In this document: positions 1 through 10,624 of the stretch, piece by piece
How the letters are laid out: the number at the start of each line of letters is the position of its first letter
How positions within the stretch are numbered: position 1 is the first letter of the stretch
Origin: Petaurus breviceps papuanus
Lineage: Eukaryota > Chordata > Mammalia > Diprotodontia > Petauridae
Reading direction: 5' to 3'
Assembly (NCBI GenBank): GCA_028583685.1
Contig: JAMXIF010001253.1
Coordinates: 34,268,820-34,332,819 of the forward strand
DNA: 64,000 bases
Translations under genes and position numbers: made by a program
Notes under the pieces: model-generated
Seen by the model: only the letters and a program-made list of their open reading frames with translations
Databases searched by the model: none
What the model was told of the DNA's origin: nothing

Positions 1-155
1 ATGGGGGAGGATATAAGAGAGAGCAGATTGGGGGAAGGAGTATTCAGGAGGCTTGCTATCTTGGGGTGTGGAGTAGGGGAAAGACGGGGAGAAAATTTGT
101 AACTCAAAATCTTGTGGAAAGGAATGTTGAAAACTAAAAATAAATAAATAATAGA
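1..155 (+). mobile_element. 3' end of a HAL1/L1-type LINE
   Basis: The stretch with GGGGAGAAAATTTGTAACTC, then CTTGTGGAAAGGAATGTTGA and an A-rich end, matches the last part of the element at 45975-48832 (about 48730-48820) closely. It is therefore a LINE 3' untranslated end in plus orientation. The window edge cuts its 5' side. It holds no coding sequence. Confidence 0.75.
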
Positions 156-243
156 TAAAGCAAGGAAGCAAGGAAGGAAAGAAGGAAGGAAGGAAGGAAG
201 GAAGGAAGGAAGGAAGGAAGGAAGGAAGGAAGGAAGGAAGAAA
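156..243 (+). repeat. (GGAA)n microsatellite
   Basis: Near-perfect GGAA tetramers follow directly on the A-rich tail of the LINE. It probably grew from that tail. Confidence 0.95.
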
Positions 244-1029
244 AAGAAATGAATTTTGAAAATACTATATAGTAAATACTGTACTAAGGAGTGATACAAT
301 CACAAAAGAAAAGATAGTTCCCTGGAGGAATTTGAATGCTAATGAAGGGATTGGGCAATACATTCAGGTGAGTGTTGACCATGGAATGATTTTTTATTGT
401 TGTTTGAACTATTACATGAATGGTGGGTGAAGTCTTGGGGAGAAAACAGACACATTCTTTCCAGGAGCAAAGGAATAGTTGATTTAATCATGGTTCTAGA
501 ACTACAGCTGCTTTCATCGTGGTTCTAGGACTAAAAGAAAAAGGCAATAAGGTCATGGAATTTACATATATATGGTATGTTGCCTGGGAAGTGAAGTGAT
601 ATATTGTTCCAGATGTGATGGGCAACAGAGGTAACAATTAATTAGGATTGTAAGACTTCATGCTTTGCACACATAAAAAGATTAAATTTTCTGGAACTTG
701 GTTTAGAAGGGAGAGTGAAGTTTGTTAATTCTAAGGAACTATGTCTTGGATTCATCAAAAGCAGATAATACTCATATTTTTATATCCAGTAGTTCAATTA
801 ATTTTGTGATTTTTTCAGATCAGAATTATTCCTGTATTTTTCCATTGGACATTTTTTTTAAAAGGCTGAAATACTTAAATACAGTTTAACTGAATGGCAT
901 AGTAGGTGAGAATGCCAAGGGGAAGGGGAATGGGGCTAATACAAAGAAGAGAAGAGGGACTTGGTGAGAAAAGTTTCATTCAGTAATTTATTTATTATAG
1001 AATATGAATTAAATATGAATATAAATATA
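244..1029. other. No recognised feature
   Basis: AT-rich, high-complexity DNA. I see no repeat family, no open frame of note and no splice-flanked exon. Confidence 0.5.
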
Positions 1030-1135
1030 TATTGATTTATAGTGCCAAGTACTATATTAGGCACTGGGGATGCAAAGACAAGAACAAAATGGTCCTATCC
1101 TCGAGAAACTAAAATTCTATTTAAGGGCATGGAGG
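1030..1135 (-). mobile_element. L2 LINE 3' end
   Basis: 'GGCACTGGGGATGCAAAGAC' followed by a decayed 'tcaaggagctcacattct' block is the reverse complement of the L2 3' end, read toward its tail at the left. Confidence 0.6.
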
Positions 1136-1324
1136 TGAGGTATGAGATGATGAGATGACATTTTATCCAAGGTTCATAGTCATTTTTGGAAAAAAAAAAA
1201 CAATCGGTAGATTATGATTATCTCTTCAGATAGTCAAATGTTGTCTGTAACTATTCAAATGTCCTAATCATTGATCACAGGAAGTTGCAAAACTTTCTGA
1301 TTTTTCTTCTCTGAGCTTTGCTTC

Positions 1325-1436
1325 AAGGAGAAAGTGACTTTTCTTCTCTGAACCTCAGTTCACTCATTTATAAAGTGGTTATTTGATTACTGAGGTCCCT
1401 TTTTCTATAAGGACTATTATTTTGGCATTCCATGAT
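1325..1436 (+). mobile_element. MIR-type SINE fragment
   Basis: 'CTGAACCTCAGTTCACTCAT' is the MIR core ('ctgagcctcagtttcctcat'), followed by the 'tgaggtccctt...attccatgat' 3' part of the THER1/MIR group. Confidence 0.6.
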
Positions 1437-2489
1437 AACTGCTTCCCCTTCCTCAGTCACTGTGGCTGCATGTTCAATTGAAAGGAAATCCCTATCCCCT
1501 TCTTGCTGTCCATTGTTAGGTTTCTTGGTTTAATCAGATATTGGTGCCACATTGGCCTGTAACAATGTAAATACTTGTACTGGAATTTCCTTCATAGATC
1601 CACAGTCATTTCCTAGAAATTCAACTCTGTTACAGGCAAACAATTACATATTGATTTAACCGTCCCTAAAATCAACTCCCAACTGATTATTATAATATCA
1701 ATGGAGATTGTTGAATAAATAACTTATTCCTTTTTTGAAATAAATACACTTAGCTAATGGCCTCTTCACATGAAGTCATGAGTATGGAACCCATGGTGTT
1801 TGCAGTTTGATATGAATCAATATATGTGGATTAGATAGCTACAAAGGATAGAGAGGATGATAACATGCTATAGAAGTGAGATGTGGCTGACTGGCACTCC
1901 ATCTTTCTGTAAGAGATGAGTGGTTTTCAGGAGCTGACTTGCCATTTTTTTCCCAGAGAGTTATGGGGTTACCATAGTGATAATTACATAAGATCTAAGT
2001 TTCTATGAAACCATCTGGAGGAATAGAAATATATTTTTTAAACTCATTACACTGTTGGCATATTATTTGTAGGAAGTTAAAAATGGCCTGAGTTTGTGGG
2101 TGTTTGGTGTTTTTGTCATGTGACTAGACTGAAAAGAAAATAATAGAAGGCCTGGGTTCTCCCCACACATTCTTGACAGAATCCATTGTAGCAAAGAGTA
2201 GCCCTTGCTATCCAGCTTTTTAAAGACTACTTGAATAGAATATAACATTTTTGTTTTGTTTTGTTTTTTAATAGGAAACTAGAGGTGGGATGGACAGAAA
2301 ATGAATTCTTGCTAATTGAAAAATGAAATAAAATGAAAACAAAAGTGTTGTAGGAGTGGTGAAATGTCAGTGGTGAGGCAAGCATCAGCAGCCCTAACAT
2401 TGCTAACCAGGTCAATTTTCAAATGGATCTAATTCTATTTAAGCTATGGTAAGAAATGCTAACTTTCCAAATCATTGAACACATAAAAG
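1437..2489. other. No recognised feature
   Basis: About 1 kb of AT-rich DNA. The open frames of about 60 codons on the minus strand at 2063-2415 have no recognisable content. Confidence 0.5.
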
Positions 2490-2615
2490 ACAATGAGAAC
2501 CAATGACTTAAATAATTCATCCTTGGTCGTAAAACTCAGAAGTAGAAGACCCAGCATTCATACCCAAATCCTCTGGTTCTAAGTCAAGCAGTCTTCCAAT
2601 GTACTGTATTATGGA
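2490..2615 (-). mobile_element. MIR SINE fragment
   Basis: Reads as a reversed MIR: 'agaagacccagcattcatac' then a CTCTGGTTCTAAGTC block, equivalent to MIR 'gattcaaacccaggtc...ctgactccaagtcc'. Confidence 0.55.
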
Positions 2616-2869
2616 ACACAAACATTGGTTACTTTTGATTACTGATTTTTGGCTTCTCCTGTTGGGAAAGAAATTTGAGGAAAGCAGATCTTAGTGAATA
2701 TTCAGTAACAAGGTCACAGGAATGGGAATTGTTGTCGGACTTCAAAAAGCTAGTAGAAAATACATGGTAAGCATAAGTGCAATGCAGAATATTATCAAGG
2801 ATTCCTTTTACCTGAAAATTCTTATTTACAATACTACAGAATTAAGTCTTTAAGGATTCTAGTGTCTTT

Positions 2870-3020
2870 AGAGATAACTTCTTTCAACCCATTCATTTTA
2901 TAGATGAAGAAATTGAGGCCAAGATAGAATAAGAGAATTAACAAAGGGCACCAAAACTACAAAGTAGCTGAACCAGGATTTAAACACAAATTTAAATTCA
3001 TCTCTCTTTCCATGATTTAA
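2870..3020 (-). mobile_element. MIR SINE
   Basis: 'TTTTATAGATGAAGAAATTG' followed by AGGCC is the reversed MIR core, with a decayed downstream 'ccaggatttaaac' block. Confidence 0.7.
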
Positions 3021-3044
3021 TGTTTCATGATCATTTATTCACTT

Positions 3045-3860
3045 GAGACTCTCTGAAGTCACTGCTAATTTTAATTGCCAAATCCAATGGCTTCTTAATC
3101 CTAACCCTCCTTAGCCTCCCTGTAGTTTCTGATACTGTCAATCCCCCTTTCCTCCTCTATGCTCTCTCTACTCAAGGTTTCTGTGACACTATGATCTCTT
3201 GATTATCCTTCTACCTGTCTGACTTTTCCTTGTTAGTGGAGTTTGCCAGAGCCTCACTCATTGACTCTCAATTACTATGGACTTAATTCAGAGATTTTTT
3301 TCCTGAGCCTTCTCTTCTTTTCTATACTAGGGATTCATAACCTGGGGCTTACAACCTTCTCCAATATATCTATGGATAAATTTCAAAGCATCTATAAACT
3401 TGAATGGAAAAATACATCTTTATATTATAATTGATTTCCTTAGTAATCCTATGTATTTTATGTATTTAAAAACATTATTCTGAGAAGGGATAGTTTTTAC
3501 CAAACAACCAACAGTATTTGTGACACAAAGTTAAAAGCCCCTGCTCTATTTAATCTTGTTTGGTTTTCTAATCATCTCCATTGGGTTTCATTATCATTTT
3601 TCATGTAGAGTCACGTAGAGGATATCAAACTCAATATGTACAGAAAAGAACTCATCTTTTCCACACAATCTCACTGATTATCAAAGATACCATCATGTTT
3701 CTGGTCACCCAGGCCTAAAACCTGAGTATCATTCTCACTTTTACTTACCCTAAATATCCAAACTCTTATCCAATTACATGCTTCTGTCTTTACAACATTT
3801 CTGGGCTATGTCTACTTCTCTCTGTTTACATAGTCACAACCCTAATATAGGCTATCCTAA
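3045..3860 (+). mobile_element. L2 LINE, internal part, split by a hAT element
   Basis: The left part (3045-3327) follows the L2 reverse-transcriptase coding strand: 'TTGCCAAATCCAATGGCTTC', then 'tttctgatactgtcaatc' and 'ggtttctgtgacactatgat'. The right part (3544-3860) resumes further along L2 ('caaactcaatatgtaca', 'ggtcacccaggcctaaaacc', 'atccaaactcttatccaa'). The element is decayed by many changes and no frame remains. A hAT copy at 3328-3543 separates the parts. Confidence 0.7.
3328..3543 (+). mobile_element. Non-autonomous hAT-type DNA transposon inside L2
   Basis: The ends are inverted repeats: AGGGATTCATAACCTGGGG at the left and TTAAAAGCCCCTG at the right. The middle holds the marker 'TTGATTTCCTTAGTAATCCT' and an AAAACATTATTCTGAGAAGG block. 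The length (216 bp) fits a MITE. The 8-bp flanks TTCTATAC and CTCTATTT agree at 5 of 8 positions, so a decayed hAT TSD is plausible. It is the same family as the copy at 14960-15715. Confidence 0.65.
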
Positions 3861-4459
3861 AGGACACTGTCTCTGTAAGGTCCTCTTTACAAGGAACAAT
3901 TGATGAAAGGCAGAAAAAAAGTGTTTTTTGCAAAGGAAGAGATTTATATTGATTGTCAAATGATATGGGATATTGTCACTGTTAGGGATGAACATTTTGA
4001 TATCTAAGGTAAGTAGAGAAAGAACTTTGTTTTAATATACACTCCTACATGTATGAAGAAAAATAGCTTTCAGATGGGATTTTGACATTTATGGAGAGAA
4101 AATGATCCGTAGGGTAGAAGTAAGGATTTAGACAATGTTGCCAACAATAAGGAGTGACACGTTGTTTATGCAGGAACAGTTGAAGGTTATAAAGAGATAG
4201 AGAAATACCTTTCATTTATTAAAAAGAAGTGCTGCAAAAGAAATCTAAGTGTGAAGAAACATAGTTTCAAGGGCACAAAAGAGAGACATTACTATATAGA
4301 GAGTGTCAGAGAACTGCTAAGTATAATGGTAGTTTGGCTAATTTGCATCTTTGTTCTATGAATCAGGGTAAAATAAGAAAAGCAGAAATCATGTGAACAT
4401 TTGGAGATGGAAGTATAATTTTTTTTAAAGGAGTTTTAGTTTGATAGCAGAAATTTGGG
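3861..4459. other. No recognised feature
   Basis: High-complexity AT-rich DNA without any repeat I recognise. Confidence 0.5.
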
Positions 4460-4470
4460 GAGTTGTGACT

Positions 4471-4667
4471 TTTTTTTTGTTTTTTTGGAGGGTAATTGGG
4501 GTTAAGTAACTTGCCCAAGGTCACACGGGTAGTTGTGTGTATGTGTCTGTCTGTGTCTGTGTGTGTGTGTCTGTGTCTGTGTGTGTAAGTGTCTGAGACC
4601 AGATCTGAACCCAGGTCCTCCTGACTCCAGAGCCGGTTCTCTATTCACTGTCCCACCTAGCCACCCT
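4471..4667 (-). mobile_element. SINE-B with internal TG repeat
   Basis: The plus strand shows a T-rich tail, then 'AATTGGGGTTAAGTAACTTG' and CCCAAGGTCACACGG, an expanded TG/TGTC tract (about 4534-4590), then the 'CCAGGTCCTCCTGACTCCAG' body and a CCCACCTAGCCACC head. The TSD GAGTTGTGACT flanks it at 4460-4470 and 4668-4678. A clean TSD and long tail mark it as one of the younger insertions. Confidence 0.9.
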
Positions 4668-4711
4668 GAGTTGTGACTTTTTAAAGTAAAAGTCCAGAGG
4701 TCCTCAGGTAA

Positions 4712-4995
4712 GAAGAAAAAAAGGAAGGAAGAAAGAATGAATGAAAGGAAGGAAGGGAAGGAAGGAATGAGGGAGGGAAAGAATGAGAGGAAGGAAACAG
4801 GAAGAAAGAAACAAAGAGGAAGGGAGGGAGGGAAGGAAGGGGAAGGAAAGACTGACAGAAGGGAAAGAAGGAAAGAGAAAACAAACAAAAAATAAGGAGG
4901 GAAGAAAAAAAGAAAGAAAAAATAGAAATATGAAAGAAGAAAGAAAAAGAAAGGAAAGGAATAAGGAAGAAAAAGGAAGAAAGGAAGAGAAAATA
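4712..4995 (+). repeat. Polypurine GGAA/GAAA tract
   Basis: About 280 bases that are almost all purine on the plus strand, built from GGAA, GGGA and GAAA units. The long open frames on both strands here (up to 165 codons) are by-products of the composition. Confidence 0.95.
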
Positions 4996-5343
4996 TCATA
5001 GCAGCAGCAGTAACAGGAGAAGAGGAACCTTAGGAGAAATGAAGACACAGCAGAAAAGTTCCTCCATTGGAATTATGACACTTAGAAACATTCATCTGAG
5101 AAGGCTTCCACTGAGTGATTTCTAAGTGGTTAGAGAGAAGTGAATGAATTTACTGGTCATGAGTTCCATTAACAGCTGTGATCCTTTATTGCTGAATAGA
5201 GCTGAAAAAAGGCATAGCTTATTAAAAAAAAAAAAAGCTTGTTGCTTTCTTCTGACACCTATGGTTCAAGAAGGAAAAGCTGAGGTGCTGTGTTTGTTGT
5301 TGTTTGTTTTTGCAAAACCTCTGGTAACTATCTGAGGTGGTTT
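4996..5343. other. No recognised feature
   Basis: A short AGC run follows the purine tract; the rest is unassigned high-complexity DNA. Confidence 0.5.
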
Positions 5344-5357
5344 AAAGAATTAATGTG

Positions 5358-5663
5358 GGGCGGCCAGGTAGCACAGCGAGTAAGAGCACTGGCTCCAGTG
5401 TTGAGAAGACCTGGAGATCGAATCCCGGGCTCAGACACTTAGCACCTACCCAGAAACACCCAGCCGTGTAACCTTGAGCAAGTTACTTAACCCCAATTGC
5501 TTAGGGGCGGCCAGGTGGCTAAGCAAGTAACAGCACCGGCTCCAGTGTCGAGATAACCTGGATCAAATCCGGGCTCAGATACTCAGCACCACACCCAGAA
5601 ATAACTGGCCGTGTAACCTGGAGCAAGTTACTTAACTCCGATTGCTTTAAAAAAAAAAAAAAG
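5358..5663 (+). mobile_element. Dimeric SINE-A insertion
   Basis: Two SINE-A units sit head to tail: 5358-5503, then 5504-5663. Both start GGGCGGCCAGGT and carry the GGCTCCAGTGT and CCGTGTAACCT blocks. The first unit has no poly-A and runs straight into the second (TTGCTTA then GGGGCGGCC). Only the second has an A tail. One TSD, AAAGAATTAATGTG, flanks the pair at 5344-5357 and 5664-5677, so the pair most likely inserted as one RNA copy. Confidence 0.9.
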
Positions 5664-5822
5664 AAAGAATTAATGTGAACTGAATTGTGGCTATGAATTC
5701 TACTTTGATTGTATGGTGCAGTATACAGATGAGTAAATAACTGACTGGTCTATCCTATATAGTTATGTACATTAAAAGCTAACACTTAATGCATATCCTT
5801 TTTAGTGTGGTGTTTAAATGAA

Positions 5823-6046
5823 GGGGGGCAGCAAGGTGGCACGATGGACAGAGCACCAGAATGGGAATAAGAAAGACTCATCTTCCTGAGTTCAAATCTG
5901 GCCTCAGGTATTTACTATCTTTGTGTTTCTAGGTAGCTCACTTTATCCCTGTTTGCCTCAGTTTTCTCATCTGCAAAATGAGCTGAAGAAGGAAATGACA
6001 AAACTACTGGGGTCACAAAAAATTGGACATAATGGAAAATAATGAC
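5823..6046 (+). mobile_element. MAR1-type CORE-SINE
   Basis: The head GGGCAGCAAGGTGGCAC is followed by 'GAGTTCAAATCTGGCCTCAG', the core 'TTTGCCTCAGTTTTCTCATC', and the tail 'aatgagctgaagaaggaaatg...ggggtcac'. The TSD TTAAATGAA lies at 5814-5822 and 6047-6055. Confidence 0.9.
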
Positions 6047-6754
6047 TTAAATGAAAGAGCTTGTAAAAGTTGTATTTGAATAGAGAAGAGAATTATCCAC
6101 CTAAAGGGTGGTAAGGATCAATGACCAAGTAGTGGTCAGTGAAGCAGGCTCTTTTGGTGCAGATATTCCTGAACAGACCAATAACATCACAGCATACCAT
6201 TTTGAGTTGAAAATTACCCCAAGCACAATTTTCCTTCCTCATGAATTTCTGTGACTGTTTCTTATGAGGGAATACTCACTATATAGCATAGTTACTGGGT
6301 ACATTGGTAGAAAAGAGTGATCTGGTTTTATATGTATATCATGATGCATTTTATTATTTATACATTTGCTTCAATATATTAGCATTTATTAATGATCATT
6401 TCAATGGTTCCATTTCCAATCTCAAAAATGCCATTAGTGTACCAAAAATGTGTCATTATTATAGCTGGTTGCATAGATAGAAAGTATACTGGATGGAGAT
6501 TCAAGAGCTAGAGTCGTGAGTGGGGGAAGTGCATTATCCCCCAACAGGGTTACCCTTAAGACCCTGAGAAAGTCTGAATATATTTTGGTGGTGATGATCC
6601 AGTGGGATCTTAGACATGATAGTGTAAGAAGAAAGTGGAGGAGCAAGCCAAACCCAGAGAACAGTGGAATGTTTTATCTGGTGAGTGATAGAGTCACTTG
6701 TGTTAAAACTATTGAACTACCATTGGAGAGGGTTCCAGGTGCATTGAAACTGTT
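6047..6754. other. No recognised feature
   Basis: High-complexity DNA. The open frames at 6434-6791 (70 and 91 codons on opposite strands) overlap each other and match no family I know. Confidence 0.5.
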
Positions 6755-7245
6755 AGAACCTCATCACTTCTTATCTAGACTATTGCAATAGCCTTATTGT
6801 TCTCCCTCTATTCTCTACCTAGTCTAATCCACTTTCTGTTCAGCTAGCTGCTAGAATGATTTTCCTAAAGTGTAGGTCTGCCCATGTTACCCTTTAAATC
6901 CCAGTGATTCTCTTTTACTCAGAATATAGAATCCTGGTTTTGTACTTTAAAACCCTTTCATAAGTTTCTAATCCTTTTACACTTTACCTTCCTCCACATA
7001 GCCTGCAGTTCAGCTACCCTATTCTATTTGCTGCTCCTTAACAACAATAGCCCATGTCCTGACTCTGTACTTGTATTGCTGTTTCACATAACTGGAATGT
7101 TGGGCCCTTTCTCTTCCATGTTTTAGTATCCCTGCTTCCTTTCATATAAGCATTTATTAAACATCTGCTCTATGCCTGGCACTGTGTTCAGTAGTAGCAC
7201 GTAGAAAGCATTTAACAATTGCTTATTGACTGACTGATTGATTGA
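6755..7245 (+). mobile_element. L2 LINE 3' part
   Basis: 'GACTATTGCAATAGCCTTAT', 'tttcctaaagtgtaggtctg' and 'ggaatgttgggccc' follow the end of the L2 coding region, and TTGCTTATTGACTGACTGA is the L2 tail. A piece at about 7146-7190 ('agcatttattaaacatctgc' to 'gcctggcactgtg') reads in the opposite L2 orientation. Confidence 0.75.
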
Positions 7246-7683
7246 GTTTTCTGCCTCATTATATTATGAACAAAAGAAGGAGGTAGACTAGTCAAATGGC
7301 CAAGTTCAGTAATGGTAAATAAAAGGACAGCATGAATACTACATTGACATTCATGAAATGTTTAAAGAACCAAAGGATTGCCTTCTGGATGATACTTTAT
7401 GGAAGAACTATTATGTGACATGGATGAGAATGGCCCAAAATGAGAAAGAATAAAGAAATTGTGATTTGCTTTGGTAGAGACAATGCTTACTGATGATATT
7501 CCATAGCCTTCTCTATATTAAGTAATTATAATGATTTATGTTTCTATACATTTAATCATTTTAAGGTACTTTCAGAAACATTTCATCCTTATGAAAATGT
7601 GAAGTAAAAAGGGCAGAATGCAAATTCATATCATATACTAACTATATGTATGTATTTAACTTCACTTAAATTCAAAGCACTCC
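7246..7683. other. No recognised feature
   Basis: AT-rich unassigned DNA. Confidence 0.5.
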
Positions 7684-7714
7684 AGGCAGCTAGAGAAGTC
7701 AGTAGATGCATCTT

Positions 7715-8940
7715 CAGGTGTGGGGAACCCATAGCCTCAAGGCCTGTAATAGTAATGGAATTTAAAGATCCTCTATATTGGCTTGGTTTTTGGGTTGAGT
7801 TCTGTAACCCAGATCTTGTGAATCCCACTGGTGGGATGGACTTGTTGACTTGGAAAGAGAGGGCTGACCTGGGAGGAGCTGGTGTCATGGATTTAGAGAG
7901 AGGCCTAAGCAGAGAGAGGCAGAAGAACTTTTGAGAGCATCATCGTGGAGGCAGAGAGAGAAAGAGGGCCAGTCAGAGCTGCCCAGAACTTTTGAGAGGG
8001 GCCACCCAGAGCTTCCAAGGACTGAGGAGACATGGCTGTGATGCTGATATTTTGTCTGTCTATTCTGATGTTGTTTTGCCAGAGTTGTCCGCTGGTGAAG
8101 TACAATGCTATTGTTGCAGAGGTCCTGAAACCTTGCTGTTGGTTCAGAAGCCCTGAAGAAGGATTTTCTTGTTGTATGTTTACAGAAATCCTGAAAGAGG
8201 GTCTTGTTGATATTTTCAGGGGTCCTGAGACTCTTCTACAGTCAGAGAGTGAATTGATGAGGACACTGGCAATGTATATTGTGGCTTTGTTAAGCTTTGT
8301 CTCCCCAGAACTTGCCCTGTGTCAAGATGAAGAAAAGATCTCCCTTTGGGCATTAAATGCTGTGCTGATATCTTAACCTTGCTGTAGCTCAGGGGTAGAT
8401 GGCCTTTGTGCTCTCCCCTGTCCCTTTTGAGAAGGTTCTTAGCTTTAACTGATGATAATTGTAATTCAGTTGCAATCCAAGGGTGAGAAACTTGACATTT
8501 TTGTGCTCTGTGATTGGCCAAATGAATATACTTGGTTTATGATTGGAAACTAATCTCCATTTGAGAAGAGAGACTTTGTGATTGACTAAATGAATGTACT
8601 TTCCAGGGGTGGAGTAGTACTTAGAAATTATTGTATTACACTTGGTTAATGCTGTATTATGATTTTTTCTTTTCTGTGAATATTTTGCCTTAATTTGTCT
8701 CTGAATAAAATGGAGAGTTACTATGCTGGTACTCTGAACCTTGGAAGTTGTCTTTGCTTGGCATTACAAGGCCACATGTTGCCCTTGAGGTCTGTAGCCC
8801 TTTGACCAAATCTGAACTTCACAGAACAAATCCCCTTAATAAAAGGATTTGTTCTGTAAAACTTAGACTCGGTCAAAAGGCCACACCCAAGGACCTAGAA
8901 GGCCACAAGTGTCCTCAAGGCCACAGGTTCCCCAACCCTG
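7715..8940 (+). mobile_element. Non-autonomous hAT-type transposon, split by a solo LTR
   Basis: The terminal inverted repeats are CAGGTGTGGGGAACC at the left and GGTTCCCCAACCCTG at the right. Without the LTR the element is about 200 bp. It holds a strong palindrome: arms ACAGAACAAATCC (8821-8833) and GGATTTGTTCTGT (8845-8857) around an 11-base loop. The host 8-bp TSD is AGTAGATG. Six extra bases (CATCTT) lie between the left TSD copy and the left terminal repeat, which is unexplained. Confidence 0.8.
7745..8768 (+). mobile_element. Solo LTR of an endogenous retrovirus, with 5-bp TSD
   Basis: The 1,024-bp unit starts TGTAAT and ends ATTACA. It is flanked by the 5-bp TSD AGGCC (7740-7744 and 8769-8773) and lies inside the hAT element. 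A polyadenylation signal AATAAA lies at 8704-8709. No retroviral internal region is next to it, so it is a solo LTR. It is homologous along its length to the LTR at 49374-50677. A 5-bp TSD fits an ERVL/ERV3-like group. It is a fossil, and younger than the hAT and SINE that hold it. Confidence 0.8.
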
Positions 8941-9149
8941 AGTAGATGGTTCAGAGGATAGAGAGTTGGGACTGGAGTCAGGTAGTTCTTGAACCTGGCC
9001 AAGTCACTTAATTTCTTTTTGTCTTAATCCACTGGAGAAAGAATGGCAAATCACTCCAGTATATTTGCCAAGCAAACACCATGGATAGCGTTGGAGCACT
9101 ATGGTCCATGGGGTCACAAAGACTAGGGAATGACTGAAGAAGTAACCAC

Positions 9150-9262
9150 CTCAAGTAATTCTCTAAAAATAAAGAGTCTCAGAGAGGGTTCCCATCTGCA
9201 CTGGTAGAGGGAGTTTTCTTAGTCAGTAGTTTGCCAATATTATTGAATTATAATAGTCCAGT
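9150..9262 (+). mobile_element. SINE-C 3' fragment
   Basis: 'AATTCTCTAAAAATAAAGAG' followed by CATCTGCACTGGTAGAGGGAG matches the tail of the SINE-C family ('caactctctaagac...gcattggtagagggagttt'). Confidence 0.6.
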
Positions 9263-9584
9263 TCTTACCCTTCATTTGCAAACTTGAAGGAGGTCCTTTG
9301 GTGGGATTTAAGGAATTTAGGGATTTAGGGAAGGGGTGCAACATGAGAAGGATATTACCACTCAGTACATCAATGTCTCCAAACTTGCCCTGGAAAGGGA
9401 TGCTACTAGGAATGCTTCAATCCATGCAGGTCATCAAACAAGCCAGATTCTCTAATACTTGAATAGTAAGATTTTATTACATAAGTAATTCAAACAAGCC
9501 ATGGACAAATCTTCATTCCTGTTGTGTTGTACAAATGTGGCTTCAATGACTCCTGAAAAGAATTAGTACCAAAAAAAATCTGGC
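9263..9584. other. No recognised feature
   Basis: Unassigned DNA between two repeats. Confidence 0.45.
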
Positions 9585-10095
9585 TTGTGTTCACTTCTGG
9601 GTGCCATATTTTAGGAAGGATATTGACAAATTACATATTTACAAACTAGAGTCCAACACCAAAGTGTTGAAGGGATTGCACAATATGACATATGAGTTAA
9701 AGGGACTGAAGAGATAGACTGGGGAAGAGAATGTTTAGATTCAATGTAGCAACTGACTTCAGCTATTTAAAACCAGTTGTTACATGCAAGAGGTGTTGTT
9801 AGCTTTGTTCTTATTGATACCTGAGGATGCAACTTTAAGCAATGAGGGGAAGTTGCAAAGAGGCAAATTTGGGGCTCCATATAACAAAGAACTTCCTGAC
9901 AAAATAAGTTGCTCAAAAACAGACTGAATTTCCTTCGAAGATGGTAGGCCCTCTATCAATAGAGATCTTCAAGGAGAGGCTGGGTGGATACTCAGTTGTT
10001 GGGATTGTTGTTGAGGGGATTCCTGTTCCGGTACAGGGTTGGATCAAGTGATGTTTAGATTTTTTCCAGATCTGAGATTCAAGGATTCTGTGATT
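9585..10095 (+). mobile_element. L3 (CR1-clade) LINE 3' part
   Basis: 'CACTTCTGGGTGCCATATTT', 'aggaaggatattgacaa', 'gaagttgcaaagaggcaaat' and 'ATCTTCAAGGAGAGGCTGG' follow the L3/CR1 3' region in order, ending in 'GATTCAAGGATTCTGTGAT'. Only non-coding 3' sequence and the end of the frame are present. Confidence 0.8.
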
Positions 10096-10261
10096 ATATA
10101 TTGGGCTTCTGGTTGACATAGCAGATAATTATCATAAAGTTATCATTACTGTTTGAGTGTCTACACAAAAAATATCTCTTGTACCATTGTACTACATATT
10201 TTCCCCTCATGAACCCTGATTTGGGGCATGAAATCAGGTGAGATTCCATATAATATTCAGG

Positions 10262-10518
10262 GAATTATTTTTGTTGTTGTTCACTCTTTTCAGATGTGTC
10301 TGATTCTTTGTGACCCCACTTGGAAGTTTCTTAGCAAAGATACTGACATGGTTTGCCATTTCCTTCTTCAGATAATTTTACAGATGAGGAAACAGAGGCA
10401 AGCAGGATTAATAGACTTAACAATGGTCACATAGTTAATGTTTGAGACAGGATTTGACCTCAAATCTTCCTGACTCCAAACCTGGCCTTCATTTAGCTTC
10501 ATCACCTAGATGTCCCAG
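10262..10518 (-). mobile_element. MAR1-type CORE-SINE
   Basis: On the plus strand the tail comes first (GTCTGATTCTTTGTGACCCC, TGGTTTGCCATTTCCTTCTT), then ACAGATGAGGAAACAGAGGC and the body. CAGGGAA occurs on both flanks as a short TSD candidate. Confidence 0.85.
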
Positions 10519-10624
10519 GGAAACAATACAACTAGCATTTATGAATGCCAAAGGTTATCTCAACTTCCTAGATCAGTAGAGACAAAGATGTTCACTCCCA
10601 TTGGTCATGGTATATCAACAAAAA

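Larger units (their letters stand above)
7684..9140 (+). mobile_element. MAR1-type CORE-SINE, split by a hAT element
   Basis: The head (7684-7708, GGCAGCTAG...GTCAGTAGATG) and the body (8941-9140) together follow MAR1: GAGTTGGGACTGGAGTCAGG, 'gaatggcaaatcactccagt', then 'atttgccaagcaaacacca' and GGGGTCACAAAGACTAGG. The 8-bp AGTAGATG occurs at both break points (7701-7708 and 8941-8948), as expected for the TSD of the hAT insertion. The insert is about 1.23 kb. Confidence 0.8.

Noticed and set aside
4502-5048. Overlapping open frames of 67-165 codons on both strands, rich in Phe/Ser/Leu or Lys/Glu/Arg
   Set aside because: They are the translation of a purine-rich microsatellite and a SINE. Open frames in several phases at once are a sign of composition, not of coding.
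8032-8376. 114-codon plus-strand frame starting MAVMLIFCLSILMLF, signal-peptide-like
   Set aside because: It lies wholly inside the solo LTR at 7745-8768. Nothing supports a host gene there.
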